A DNA stretch of 64,000 nt from Citrifermentans bremense (GTDB taxonomy: Bacteria > Desulfobacterota > Desulfuromonadia > Geobacterales > Geobacteraceae). The notes beneath the pieces are model-generated. The model did no database searches. It worked only from the letters and a program-made list of their open reading frames with translations, and was not told the origin of the DNA. This document shows positions 30,889 to 39,876 of the stretch, in pieces; positions within the stretch are counted from its first letter, which is position 1; each line of letters begins with the position of its first letter. The translations under genes and the position numbers were made by a program. Location of the stretch: the NCBI RefSeq assembly GCF_014218275.1, contig NZ_AP023213.1, positions 434,001-498,000 on the forward strand, given 5' to 3'.

Positions 30889-33366
30889 ATGAAGCGAAAA
30901 AGCTTTAGATATGCTGCGGTGTCCATGCTTGCGACGGCAATCGCCTGCGGCACGGCACTGGCGGAAAGTGGCAAGGCGACCATTCACGGCGAAGTGAACG
31001 CAGGTATTCAACAGACGAAACTCGACGGCGCCAACGGAAAGTTCCAGGAGTACCGCGACATCGAAGAAGGTGTGGTTCTGAACGACGTCCGCGTGAAAGT
31101 GAATGGCGCTGAAACTCCGTATTACCTGGACCTCAAGGCGAAGGACGTGTCCCAGGACGACGAGTCGTACGCCGTCAAGGGCGGGGTGCACGGCAAGTAC
31201 AACTTCGGTCTTCTCTATGACAAGACCCCGCACAATTTCAGCGACGGCAAGCTGATCCTTAACCACGTCGGCGGCGGGGTCTTCCGTGTCGCCGACCCGA
31301 TCCAGTCGGCGCTGCAGGCAAACGAGGTGCTGCGCTCCGGCCGTGTGGCCTCCGGCGGAATCATAAACCCGGCGGACGCCACTAATCAGGCGCTGGACGC
31401 CGGTATGGTCAACATCGTGAACAACCTGTACTCCAACTCGGCTAATCCGGTGAAGTACGGGCTGAAAAGGAACAAGACCGGTTTCAGCTTCGACTTCGCT
31501 CCGGTTGAGGACGTCAAGGTCTGGACCAAGGTGAACAGTGAGAAGCGGACCGGGACCAGGCGCATCAACCAGGGGACCTACGAGAGGTTCACCGCCAACG
31601 CCGGGACTTCCCCGGTTCCCCTGACCTCCGGCAACGTGCACCTCGTCGACTATTTCCTGGTAGCTGGGGTTGAACTCCCTGAGGTGATCGATTACCGCAC
31701 CACTACCATGAGCGTCGGCGCCGGTGTCTACAAGAAAAAGTGGCTCGCGGACGCGGAGTACACCTTCACCAACTTCGAGAACAAGATCAATTCTCTGGTG
31801 TGGGACAACCCGTTCCGGCTGACCTCGGCGCAGGCCTCAGGCGCCGGTAACGCCACCGCCGCCTTGGGCGACAACGGTTTCAACCGCGGGCGCTCCGCAC
31901 TGGGGCAGATCACCCTCTCCCCGGACAGCAAGTCCCACGATATAAGCCTGAACGGGTCGGTAGAGCTCCCGCTGCACAGCAGGTTCACCGGCAACGTGAG
32001 CTACGGCTGGGTCACCCAGGACGAGGCATTTGACCCCTACACCCTCAATAGCGCAATCGGCACGACTTTCCCGGGCGCGGGCGCTCCGTTCGCCTCCACC
32101 TTGGCGCTGCCGCAGGGGAGCCTGAACGGGGAAGTCGCAACTTTGTTCCAGAGCTACCAGTTGACAAGCAAGCCCACCGACTCGCTGGCTGTCACCGCCC
32201 GCTACCGCTACTATGACTACAACAACAAATCGGACAACATAACCTTCCCTGGCTACGCTGCGTTTGGCGATTCCTACTGGAGAACCGAAAGGGCCGACGT
32301 GAGCGCGAGCCTCACCGACATTCCGGTCCGCAACGAGGCGCTCTCCTTTACCCGCCAGAATGCCGAAATCTCGGTTGATTACCATGTTCTCAAGCCGCTG
32401 ACGCTGATCGTGGAAGGGTTCTGGGAGGATTGGGACCGCGAGCAACTGCGCATCGACGGCACCACCGAATTTGGGGTAGGCGGCGGGTTCGTGTACCAGC
32501 CGGCCAGGAGCACCAAGCTCAAGGGCAACTACCGTTACTCGCACCGCGCGGTCGATGGCTACAAGCCGGGCAACAGCTCCGAAAGCCCCGAGGCCATCGG
32601 GCTCCAGAACTATGACTGGGCCGACAGGAACCGTCAGAAGGCGGACTTGAGGCTGCAGACGACGCCGATCCAGGCAGTCACCGTGGGACTTTCCGGGCAG
32701 TATCTCAAAGACGAGTTCGGCGGCGAGAACAGGTTCGGGCTCAAGCAAAACGACAGCGTAACCGGCGCCATCGACGTGAACTACGCCATGTCCGACAGGG
32801 TCTCGATCTATGCGAGCTACGCCAAAGACTACCGCAAGGGCTTCATGCAGTCCGCTGCCAAGGATGACGTCTTCAACGCCGTCAGCAGCCTCGACGATGC
32901 CTTCACCACCGGTGCGGCAGGTGGCAACTTCAACCCGTTCAACTACTGGAACTCCTCCATCTACGAGAAAGTCGACACGGTCGGTCTGGGCGTAAGCTTC
33001 CAGGTGATTCCCGAGAAGCTCACCCTGAACACGAACTACAACGTTTCCTACAGCAAGATGGACGTCAACACCTACAACCCGAACGGCGTCCCGACCAAGC
33101 TCAGCAACGCGACAGCCCAGGACTGGAACACCATCACCAACAAGTACCAGGAGTTGAAGGCTGATCTCGGCTACAGCTTCACCAGGAACCTCAAAGCGGG
33201 CGTCACCTACATGTACGAGCTGTTCATGCAGGACGACTTCACCCAGACTGGCGCCTACACCGCCGGCAACACCTACGAGAACAGCACCAAGTACCTCTAC
33301 ACCGGCGCGAACAACTTCAGCTACGACGCGCATGTGTTCGGAGCCTATGTGAACTACAAGTTCTAA
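30889..33366 (+). CDS. MtrB/PioB-family outer membrane beta-barrel protein
   Basis: 825 residues, signal peptide MKRKSFRYAAVSMLATAIA ending near ALAE. The mature protein starts with strand-rich GKATIHGEVNAGIQQTKL and continues with many alternating strands, ending YVNYKF with the terminal Phe typical for outer membrane proteins. This is the porin that sheathes the decaheme cytochrome encoded just upstream. No CXXC motif of Shewanella MtrB is visible near the N-terminus, so it looks nearer to the PioB branch. A terminator closes the operon. The pair could exchange electrons with extracellular acceptors or donors such as iron or manganese; direction cannot be told. Confidence 0.93.
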   Translation: MKRKSFRYAAVSMLATAIACGTALAESGKATIHGEVNAGIQQTKLDGANGKFQEYRDIEEGVVLNDVRVKVNGAETPYYLDLKAKDVSQDDESYAVKGGVHGKYNFGLLYDKTPHNFSDGKLILNHVGGGVFRVADPIQSALQANEVLRSGRVASGGIINPADATNQALDAGMVNIVNNLYSNSANPVKYGLKRNKTGFSFDFAPVEDVKVWTKVNSEKRTGTRRINQGTYERFTANAGTSPVPLTSGNVHLVDYFLVAGVELPEVIDYRTTTMSVGAGVYKKKWLADAEYTFTNFENKINSLVWDNPFRLTSAQASGAGNATAALGDNGFNRGRSALGQITLSPDSKSHDISLNGSVELPLHSRFTGNVSYGWVTQDEAFDPYTLNSAIGTTFPGAGAPFASTLALPQGSLNGEVATLFQSYQLTSKPTDSLAVTARYRYYDYNNKSDNITFPGYAAFGDSYWRTERADVSASLTDIPVRNEALSFTRQNAEISVDYHVLKPLTLIVEGFWEDWDREQLRIDGTTEFGVGGGFVYQPARSTKLKGNYRYSHRAVDGYKPGNSSESPEAIGLQNYDWADRNRQKADLRLQTTPIQAVTVGLSGQYLKDEFGGENRFGLKQNDSVTGAIDVNYAMSDRVSIYASYAKDYRKGFMQSAAKDDVFNAVSSLDDAFTTGAAGGNFNPFNYWNSSIYEKVDTVGLGVSFQVIPEKLTLNTNYNVSYSKMDVNTYNPNGVPTKLSNATAQDWNTITNKYQELKADLGYSFTRNLKAGVTYMYELFMQDDFTQTGAYTAGNTYENSTKYLYTGANNFSYDAHVFGAYVNYKF

Positions 33367-33393
33367 AAAAAAGCACTTCCTGGGTATGTTATG

Positions 33394-33422
33394 GGGCGCC
33401 GGCAACGGCGCCCTTTTTTCTT
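33394..33422 (+). terminator. Terminator of the cytochrome-porin operon
   Basis: GGGCGCC / GGCGCCC stem with a 6-base loop, followed by TTTTTTCTTT. Confidence 0.92.
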
Positions 33423-33580
33423 TGCGCAAGCTTATTGCCGGCTCGCGCCAGCCCTACCTCTCCCTCCTCACCTAAAGCAGCCATGACGGAGGCCCGAAAG
33501 TGCGAGCATGCCGTAGCGCTTTGATTCGAAGGCGTGTATAGTTCCAAGCTGTTATCCTATCCCACCCCACGAAGGTGCAC

Positions 33581-34435
33581 ATGGATCCGATCAGAAAACC
33601 GGCTTGGCTGCAGAAGAAGATCACCCCTGTGGCCCATGCGGAGATGGAGGGGCTTCTGAAGGAGCTGCGCCTGAACACGGTCTGCCAGCAGGCGCGCTGT
33701 CCCAACATCACTGAATGCTTCGGCAAGCGACAGGCGACCTTCCTCATCCTTGGTCGTATCTGCACGCGTCTATGCTCGTTTTGTTCCGTCTCGAAGGAGG
33801 CCCCTCTTCCCGTGGAACCGGGAGAGGCTGCCTCGGTCGCTGAAGCGGTGAAGCGGCTGGGCCTCTCTCACGTCGTCATAACCAGCCCCACCCGCGACGA
33901 TCTCGCCGACGGTGGCGCATCGATGTATGCGGAAACGGTCGCCAGCATCCGGAGCGTCTCTCCCGGTACCAAGGTCGAGCTGCTGATCCCCGACTTCCGC
34001 GGGGACGGGGCGGCGCTCGCCGCGGTGGTCGAGAGCGCCCCGGACATCCTGGGGCATAACCTGGAGACTGTGCCGCGGCTCTACTACATCCGCAGCGGTG
34101 CGGATTACCAGAGATCTCTTGATCTCTTGGCCCAGGCGCGCCTGCTGGCTCCTGACCTCAACACCAAATCCGGCTTGATGCTTGGTCTCGGGGAAGAGGA
34201 AACTGAACTCTTCGCCGTCTTGGAGGACCTGCTGAAGGTGGGATGCCGGTACTTGAGCCTGGGACAATATTTGGCGCCCAGCCGGATGCACCATCCGGTG
34301 CAGCGTTATGTCGAGCCGGAGCTGTTCGAGTTCTACAAGGAGAGGGCGCTGGCGATGGGGTTCGAGCACGTGGAGAGCGCCCCGTATGTGAGGAGCAGCT
34401 ACCACGCCGAAAACTACCTGGAGGCCCACCCGTAA
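33581..34435 (+). CDS. lipA: Lipoyl synthase
   Basis: Radical-SAM enzyme that inserts two sulfurs into protein-bound octanoyl groups. 284 residues from ATG 33581 (GAAGGTG upstream; GTG 33575 is an alternative). The auxiliary cluster ligands are CQQARCPNITEC, and the SAM cluster motif is CTRLCSFC (CX3CX2C). Other landmarks: TFLILGRICTR, VVITSPTRDDLADGGA, GHNLETVPRLY, KSGLMLGLGE, GQYLAPSRMHHPV, and C-terminal VRSSYHAE with the Ser ligand to the auxiliary cluster. It would supply lipoyl groups for GcvH and the 2-oxoacid dehydrogenases. Confidence 0.96.
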   Translation: MDPIRKPAWLQKKITPVAHAEMEGLLKELRLNTVCQQARCPNITECFGKRQATFLILGRICTRLCSFCSVSKEAPLPVEPGEAASVAEAVKRLGLSHVVITSPTRDDLADGGASMYAETVASIRSVSPGTKVELLIPDFRGDGAALAAVVESAPDILGHNLETVPRLYYIRSGADYQRSLDLLAQARLLAPDLNTKSGLMLGLGEEETELFAVLEDLLKVGCRYLSLGQYLAPSRMHHPVQRYVEPELFEFYKERALAMGFEHVESAPYVRSSYHAENYLEAHP

Positions 34436-34476
34436 GCCCACCATAAAGCAGCAGTTGCCCTGTTATTCCAGTACCC

Positions 34477-34670
34477 TCCCCCGGAGGGGGGGTGGTAGGG
34501 AGGGGGCTCCAGTGCGGCCAAATAGCTCCCCCCTTGCGGGGAGGGGAGAGCGGCGTAATGTCTTGGGTACTTGCGCCAAGGATGGAAAGCTGGTGAGTCG
34601 ACCCTGTAAACGAGCAGAAGCGGCATCCCCGTCCATAGCCATCTGGCTGTAATGGGGGGAATGCCGCTTC
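34477..34670. repeat. Intergenic palindromes between lipA and the thioredoxin operon
   Basis: 34477-34507 is a CCCTCCCCC / GGAGGGGG element. 34617-34670 is a longer hairpin GAAGCGGCATCCCC / GGGGGGAATGCCGCTTC with an inner AGCCATCTGGCT. The second lies just past the minus-strand tlpA stop and could end its transcript, though no T-run follows. Confidence 0.6.
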
Positions 34671-34693
34671 CGTTATTTGCTTCAAAGAGTGGT

Positions 34694-35218
34694 TTACTCC
34701 GCGAGAAGCCTCTTGATGGTATCTTCCATCGCTTTGGCAGTCTCGTCGGAAAAGCCCTGAAACTTCCCGGCCACTATCCCTTTCTTGTTGATGATGTACA
34801 TCGTCGGGATGGAGCGGAGGCCGTAATCTGCCTGCATTTCCTCGCCTGCGATCGCCACCGGATAGCTGATCCTTCTTTCGCCGATGAAGGACCTCACTTC
34901 GCGGTCGCTCCCTTCATCCACGCTGACGCCCAGGATCTGCAAACCCTGCTTGCCGTACTTCTGCCTCAGCGCGTTCAGGTGCGGGATCGACTCCTTGCAG
35001 GGTATGCACCAGGTGGCGAAGAAATCCATCACCAGCACGTAACCCTTGTAGTTGTTGAGCGTGATCGGCTGCCCGGAGGTCGTCACCAACTTGATGGGAG
35101 GCGCCGCCTCCCCTTTCTGCAGTATGGCGGCTGCCGGTTGCGTGGATAGCAGCAGGCCGGCAAGAGCCAGGGGGACAACTCTTACTGCAAACTTCTGAAA
35201 CGGGATCTGCATTTTCAT
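34694..35218 (-). CDS. TlpA-like periplasmic thiol-disulfide oxidoreductase
   Basis: 174 residues with signal peptide VRVVPLALAGLLLSTQPAAA. Thioredoxin-fold core VLVMDFFATWCIPCKESIPHL with active-site WCIPC, then ILGVSVDEGSDREVRSF and the cis-Pro segment LRSIPTMYIINKKGIV. Periplasmic TlpA/ResA proteins reduce apocytochrome cysteines before haem attachment, plausible in a cytochrome-rich cell. The ATG at 35218 abuts the trxA stop, so the two form an operon. Confidence 0.9.
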   Translation of the reverse strand: MKMQIPFQKFAVRVVPLALAGLLLSTQPAAAILQKGEAAPPIKLVTTSGQPITLNNYKGYVLVMDFFATWCIPCKESIPHLNALRQKYGKQGLQILGVSVDEGSDREVRSFIGERRISYPVAIAGEEMQADYGLRSIPTMYIINKKGIVAGKFQGFSDETAKAMEDTIKRLLAE

Positions 35219-35548
35219 TTAGAGCGCCTTCTTGATCAGGGCCTCCAGCTGTGCTTTGGGTATCGCGCCGACGACCTGGTCCACGACTTTACCGTCCTTC
35301 AGCAGGATGACCGTGGGGATGCCTCGCACCCCGTATTTGCCGGGCGTTGCCGGGTTGTCGTCGACGTTTACCTTGCCAACTTTTACGCGTCCTTCATACT
35401 CCGACGCTACGGTATCGATGAGCGGAGCGATTGCTTTGCAGGGGGCGCACCAGGTGGCCCAGAAGTCAACCAGCACAGGGATGTCGGACTGGAGCACTTC
35501 CTTCTCAAAGTTGTCGTCGGTAAAGGTGTGTACGTTTTCGCTGGCCAT
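35219..35548 (-). CDS. trxA: Thioredoxin
   Basis: 109 residues, cytoplasmic. [19 protein letters not shown] holds the redox pair; the motif is WCAPC rather than the usual WCGPC, which may shift the redox potential. The later parts [30 protein letters not shown] are standard with cis-Pro in GIPT. AAAGGAGAG precedes the ATG. Co-transcribed with the TlpA-like gene. Confidence 0.95.
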   Translation of the reverse strand: MASENVHTFTDDNFEKEVLQSDIPVLVDFWATWCAPCKAIAPLIDTVASEYEGRVKVGKVNVDDNPATPGKYGVRGIPTVILLKDGKVVDQVVGAIPKAQLEALIKKAL

Positions 35549-35785
35549 GAACCCTCTCCTTTAATAAAAAAAGTGACTCCTACTATAAATGAGCGGATGA
35601 AAAATGCAAGGGGTAACTTGGGCGCGGTATTAGAGGTGGTTAAAGGGCTTTGGCCGTCCAGTTAACCTTCTTTAGAGCGGAAAAAACAAAGCCCGGGCTC
35701 TTGCCTTTCCTGTCAGTCGTATTCAAGGTTGACAGTGACGCGGCTTAAGGCCATATTGGCGCAAATCCTGAATCGGAGAGCCAAG

Positions 35786-36460
35786 TTGCGCTACTACCCG
35801 ATAAACATCGACCTGCATGACCAGAGCGTGGTGATCGTGGGGGGCGGAAAGGTTGCCGCCAGAAAGGCCAACCGGCTAATAGCCGCCGGCGCCCGTCTTA
35901 CCGTGGTCGCGCCCATACTCGCGCCGACGCTTGCGGAGCTGGCGAAGAAGGGGGCGCTGCGGCACCTGGAAAGAGATTACCGCCACGGCGACTTGGCCGG
36001 TGCCTTGCTCGCCTTCGCCGCTACCGATAACCCGTTGTTGAACCGCGAGGTTGCAGCCGAGGCGAAGGAGCGCGGCATCCTGGTCGACGTGGTGGACGCC
36101 CCGCGTCAGAGCGCTTTCACCACCCCCGCAGTACTGGAACAGGGGGATCTGCTGATCACCGTGTCGACAGGGGGTGCCAGCCCGTCATTGTCACGGCAGA
36201 TCGTCGCCATGATCGAGCCGCTTTTCGGTCCCGAATATGCCGAAGCTGTATCGCTTTTAGGTACTGCCCGTGAAAAGCTATTGACTGAAAAGGTTGTGAA
36301 CGAATACAATGACCCGGTTTTTGCCGAGCTGGCAGCGCTTGATCTCCCCGCGCTGATCAAAAACGGGCAGAGAGATGTAATAGACCAGATACTCCTAAAG
36401 CTCTCCGCTACCGGGGCTCGACCTGGCCCGGATGGGGCTGATAAAAAGGAACCGTCATGA
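35786..36460 (+). CDS. Precorrin-2 dehydrogenase / sirohydrochlorin ferrochelatase (CysG N-domain, Met8-like)
   Basis: Oxidises precorrin-2 with NAD and inserts iron to give sirohaem. TTG 35786 with GGAGAG 7 bases upstream gives RYYPINIDLHDQSVVIVGGGKVAARKA, the family start with the NAD-binding VGGGKVA. The frame extends to 35729 with GTG/TTG options but no ribosome site. Further landmarks: AATDNPLLNREV and STGGASPSLSRQI with the catalytic Asp region (VDVVDAPRQSAFTTPAVL). It ends in a 4-base overlap with the next gene. Confidence 0.88.
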   Translation: MRYYPINIDLHDQSVVIVGGGKVAARKANRLIAAGARLTVVAPILAPTLAELAKKGALRHLERDYRHGDLAGALLAFAATDNPLLNREVAAEAKERGILVDVVDAPRQSAFTTPAVLEQGDLLITVSTGGASPSLSRQIVAMIEPLFGPEYAEAVSLLGTAREKLLTEKVVNEYNDPVFAELAALDLPALIKNGQRDVIDQILLKLSATGARPGPDGADKKEPS

Positions 36461-37272
36461 ACGCCTTGCTCTTCAACTGCACCCTGGTCATCTACGCAGT
36501 CGCCACCGTCATCTACCTGGCTTACCTGGTCAAGCCCAAGCAATCACTGGGACTTGCCGGCTTCTGGCTCACTGTTGCAGGCTTCCTGGTGCATCTCGGC
36601 TTCACGCTTGACCGTTTCGTCGAAGCGGGGCACACCCCGATCACCAATCTCCACGAGTCGCTTTCCTTCTTCAGCATGGCGACCGTCGGCATCTTCATCT
36701 TGTTCGAGCGGCGCTACAAGGTATCCATCCTCGGGTCCTTCGTGATGCCGCTGGCGCTCTTGATCCTAGCCATCTCGGCGACCTTCTCGGCCGTCATCCC
36801 GCCGCTCAACCCCGCGCTCAAGAGCAAATGGCTCGCCGTCCACACCATCATGGCTTTCCTTGGGTACGCCGCCTTTGCCATCTCCTTCGGCGTCAGCGTC
36901 ATGTACCTGATCCAGTCGCATTTCCTGAAGAAGCGCCGGCTCGGGCCTATGTTCCAGAAGCTGCCGCCGCTCGACATGCTGGACGACATCAGCTACCGCT
37001 GCCTTACCTTCGGGTTCCCGCTGCTCACTTTCGCCATCATCTCCGGCGCCATCTGGGCCGAAACCGCGTGGGGCACCTACTGGAGCTGGGACCCCAAGGA
37101 AACCTGGTCGCTCATCACCTGGTTCATCTACGCGGCGCTTTTGCACGGCAGGCTCACCACCGGCTGGCGCGGCAGGAAGGCTGCCATGCTTTCCATTTTC
37201 GGCTTTGTCATCATGCTCTTCACCTTCCTCGGCGTGAATCTTCTCCTGTCGGGGCTGCACAGCTACAAGTAA
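36457..37272 (+). CDS. CcsA/HemX-like membrane protein with WWD domain
   Basis: 271 residues, eight predicted membrane segments (LVIYAVATVIYLAYLV, FWLTVAGFLVHLGFTL and so on). The tryptophan-rich periplasmic loop is WGTYWSWDPKETWSLITW, the WWD haem-handling signature of the CcmC/CcsA superfamily. Proteins of this size lying just upstream of hemA are called HemX or CcsB-type; HemX affects glutamyl-tRNA reductase levels in Bacillus. It could instead deliver haem for c-type cytochrome assembly, but no ResB partner gene is nearby. It overlaps the preceding gene by 4 bases. Confidence 0.88.
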   Translation: MNALLFNCTLVIYAVATVIYLAYLVKPKQSLGLAGFWLTVAGFLVHLGFTLDRFVEAGHTPITNLHESLSFFSMATVGIFILFERRYKVSILGSFVMPLALLILAISATFSAVIPPLNPALKSKWLAVHTIMAFLGYAAFAISFGVSVMYLIQSHFLKKRRLGPMFQKLPPLDMLDDISYRCLTFGFPLLTFAIISGAIWAETAWGTYWSWDPKETWSLITWFIYAALLHGRLTTGWRGRKAAMLSIFGFVIMLFTFLGVNLLLSGLHSYK

Positions 37273-37331
37273 GGGCGAAAGAGGCGGCAACCGCTTTTCG
37301 GTTGTGAATCTCAGCAAGGGGCAGGATTGTT

Positions 37332-38636
37332 ATGAATATTATTGTGGTTGGGCTGTCACATAAAACTGCCGCAGTTGAAATAAGGGAAAAGGTAGCCTTC
37401 GCCCCGACCCAGATGGAAAAACCGCTCCAGGCCGTGGTGGCGCTTCCGGACATCACCGAGGCGGTCATCGTCTCCACCTGCAACAGGGTCGAGATCTACG
37501 CCACCACGCGCGACGTAGCCGGTGGGATGGCAAGGATCAAGCGCTTCCTGGCGGATTACCACAACGTCCCCCTGGAGACGCTGGAGAAGCACCTCTACAG
37601 CTACCACGGCGAAGATGCCACCCGTCACGTCTTCCGGGTCGCCTCCAGCCTCGATTCCATGGTGGTGGGCGAGCCGCAGATCCTCGGACAGATCAAGACC
37701 TCCTACGGCTACGCAGCCGAGTTCAAGAGCTCCGGCATCATACTGAACCGGTTCCTGCACAAGGCCTTCTCCGTCGCCAAGAGGGTCCGCACCGAGACCA
37801 AGATCGCCTCCTCCGCCGTGTCCGTCGCTTTCGCCGCGGTCGAACTGGCCAAGAAGATCTTCGGGGAGCTCTCCGACAAGACGGTCCTTCTGATCGGGGC
37901 CGGAGAGATGTGCGAGCTTGCCGCCAAGCACTTCATCAACGTCGGCGTGCGCGGCGTCATGGTCACCAACCGCACCTACGAGCGCGCCGAGAAGCTGGCC
38001 GAAGAGTTCGACGCGAAGCCGGTCCATTTCGAGGCGTTGATGGAGACGCTTCCCAAGGCCGATATCATCCTCTCCTCCACCGGCGCTCCCCATTTCATCA
38101 TCCACGAAAAGGACATGGAGGACGTGCTGCGCCGCCGCAAGCACAAGCCGATGTTCTTCATCGATATCGCTGTGCCCCGCGACATCGACCCCAAGGTCAA
38201 CGACGTGGAGAACTGTTATCTCTACACCGTCGACGATCTGAACGGCGTCGTAGCCACCAACTTGGAGCAGCGCAAAATCGAGGCGGCCAAGGCCGAGGCG
38301 ATCGTCGAGCAGGAGATCGGGCAGTTCTTCAAGTGGCTCTCCTCCCTCGAGGTGACCCCGACCATCGTGGCGCTCAGAACCCATTTTGATGAGATCCGCA
38401 AAGCCGAGCTATCCAAAACCATCTCCGGATGGAAGGATCTTCCCCCCGGCGCGGAGAAGAAGCTCGACGCGCTGACCAACGCCATCATGAACAAGCTGTT
38501 GCACCAGCCCACCAGCGTGCTGAAGAGGACCGACCAGGGAAACCGCAACGACCTCTACGTCGACGCGCTGAGAAACCTCTTCGACCTCGAGGTCGCGGGC
38601 GAGTCGCAGGACAACATGATGGACCTTGAAGACTAA
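37332..38636 (+). CDS. hemA: Glutamyl-tRNA reductase
   Basis: First committed step of tetrapyrrole synthesis by the C5 route: reduces Glu-tRNA to glutamate-1-semialdehyde. 434 residues. Start [19 protein letters not shown]; catalytic Cys in [13 protein letters not shown] (about residue 50); [23 protein letters not shown] site [16 protein letters not shown]-terminal dimerisation helix ending [10 protein letters not shown]. The place next to a HemX-like protein is the conserved order. Confidence 0.97.
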   Translation: MNIIVVGLSHKTAAVEIREKVAFAPTQMEKPLQAVVALPDITEAVIVSTCNRVEIYATTRDVAGGMARIKRFLADYHNVPLETLEKHLYSYHGEDATRHVFRVASSLDSMVVGEPQILGQIKTSYGYAAEFKSSGIILNRFLHKAFSVAKRVRTETKIASSAVSVAFAAVELAKKIFGELSDKTVLLIGAGEMCELAAKHFINVGVRGVMVTNRTYERAEKLAEEFDAKPVHFEALMETLPKADIILSSTGAPHFIIHEKDMEDVLRRRKHKPMFFIDIAVPRDIDPKVNDVENCYLYTVDDLNGVVATNLEQRKIEAAKAEAIVEQEIGQFFKWLSSLEVTPTIVALRTHFDEIRKAELSKTISGWKDLPPGAEKKLDALTNAIMNKLLHQPTSVLKRTDQGNRNDLYVDALRNLFDLEVAGESQDNMMDLED

Positions 38637-38700
38637 AAAACGGGCGCCGGACCTTAGCCCCTAGTCCCTAGCCCCTCGATTCAACTAAAAGGAGAAGTAC

Positions 38701-39657
38701 ATGGCGCTGAAAGAGCTGAGAATAGGTACCCGCGCGAGCCAGCTCGCACTCTGGCAGGCAAACTGGGTCAAGTCCGAGCTGGAAAAACGCTATCCGGATA
38801 TGACCGTCACCCTCGTCAAGATCAAGACCATCGGGGACAAGATCCTCGACGTGCCCCTGGCGCAGGTGGGCGGCAAGGGTCTGTTCGTGAAGGAGATCGA
38901 GGAGGCGATGCTGCGCGGCGAGATCGACATCGCGGTGCACAGCATGAAGGACGTGCCGACCGAATTCCCCGAGGGGCTGGGCCTTTACTGCATCACCGAG
39001 CGTGAAGATCCGCGCGACGCCGTGATCTCCAATGGCGTGAAGTTCGCCGATCTGCCGCAGGGCGCGCGTATCGGCACCTCGGCACTCAGGCGCCAGGCAC
39101 AGCTGCTCAAGGTGCGTCCCGACCTCGAGATGGTCATCATCCGCGGCAACGTGCAGACCCGCATGGACAAGCTTAAGACCGAAGGGCTGGATGCCGTCAT
39201 CCTCGCCGCAGCCGGCCTGAACCGTCTGGGCTTTGCCGACCAGATCACCGAACTGCTCCCGACCGATCTCTCCCTGCCCGCCATCGGCCAGGGCGCCCTC
39301 GGCATCGAGTGCAACCTCTCCAATCAGGATGTGAAGGACGCCATCTCCTTCTTCAACTCCCCGGACACCAGCCGCGCCGTTCGCGCCGAGCGCGCCCTCC
39401 TGTGGCGCTGCGAGGGCGGCTGCCAGGTTCCCATCGCCGCCTTCGGCGAAGTGACCGGCGACCAGCTGAAGCTGACCGGCTTCATCGCTTCCGTGGACGG
39501 CAAGGTTTCCGTCAAGGGAGTCGTTACCGGTCCCGCCGACGACTGCGAGAAGCTGGGTGTGAAGCTCGCCGAGCAGCTCCTCTCCGAAGGTGGCCACGCC
39601 ATCCTCGCCGAGGTATACCAGCGTGAAGTCTCCAGGGAGAAGGAAATCCCGGTATAA
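38701..39657 (+). CDS. hemC: Porphobilinogen deaminase (hydroxymethylbilane synthase)
   Basis: Condenses four porphobilinogen units on a dipyrromethane cofactor. 318 residues, AAAAGGAGAAG ribosome site. Landmarks: IGTRASQLALWQANWV, GGKGLFVKEIEEAML, DIAVHSMKDVPTEFPEGL, RIGTSALRRQAQL, RGNVQTRMDKL, and the cofactor Cys in LLWRCEGGCQVPIA. Confidence 0.97.
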   Translation: MALKELRIGTRASQLALWQANWVKSELEKRYPDMTVTLVKIKTIGDKILDVPLAQVGGKGLFVKEIEEAMLRGEIDIAVHSMKDVPTEFPEGLGLYCITEREDPRDAVISNGVKFADLPQGARIGTSALRRQAQLLKVRPDLEMVIIRGNVQTRMDKLKTEGLDAVILAAAGLNRLGFADQITELLPTDLSLPAIGQGALGIECNLSNQDVKDAISFFNSPDTSRAVRAERALLWRCEGGCQVPIAAFGEVTGDQLKLTGFIASVDGKVSVKGVVTGPADDCEKLGVKLAEQLLSEGGHAILAEVYQREVSREKEIPV

Positions 39658-39669
39658 CCAAAACAACGG

Positions 39670-39806
39670 CTCTCACCACAGAGGACACAGAGGTACACAG
39701 AGGAAAATCTGAGGACAAAAGCAAAAGGCTTTTCGGGGTAACCCCAAAGTCTTTTGCTTCTCTCTGTGACCTCCGTGATCCTCGGTGACCTCTGTGGTAA
39801 AGCTTT
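39670..39806. repeat. Inverted CACAGAGG repeats between hemC and cobA-hemD
   Basis: CTCACCACAGAGGACACAGA at 39671 and the opposite-strand form near 39760-39800 (ACCTCTGTGGT) can pair into a long stem. Same repeat family as at 17836-18005 and 42575-42610. No gene. Confidence 0.6.
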
Positions 39807-39876
39807 TTGTTTCTTTTTCTTGTTTAAAGGCTAATGGATTTCCCTTTAGCCTTTTGCCTTTTGGTGTGGTGTCGCT

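Noticed and set aside
31837-33429. 530-codon minus-strand frame opposite the MtrB/PioB-like gene
   Set aside because: Antisense shadow; sense strand has signal peptide, strand pattern and operon context.
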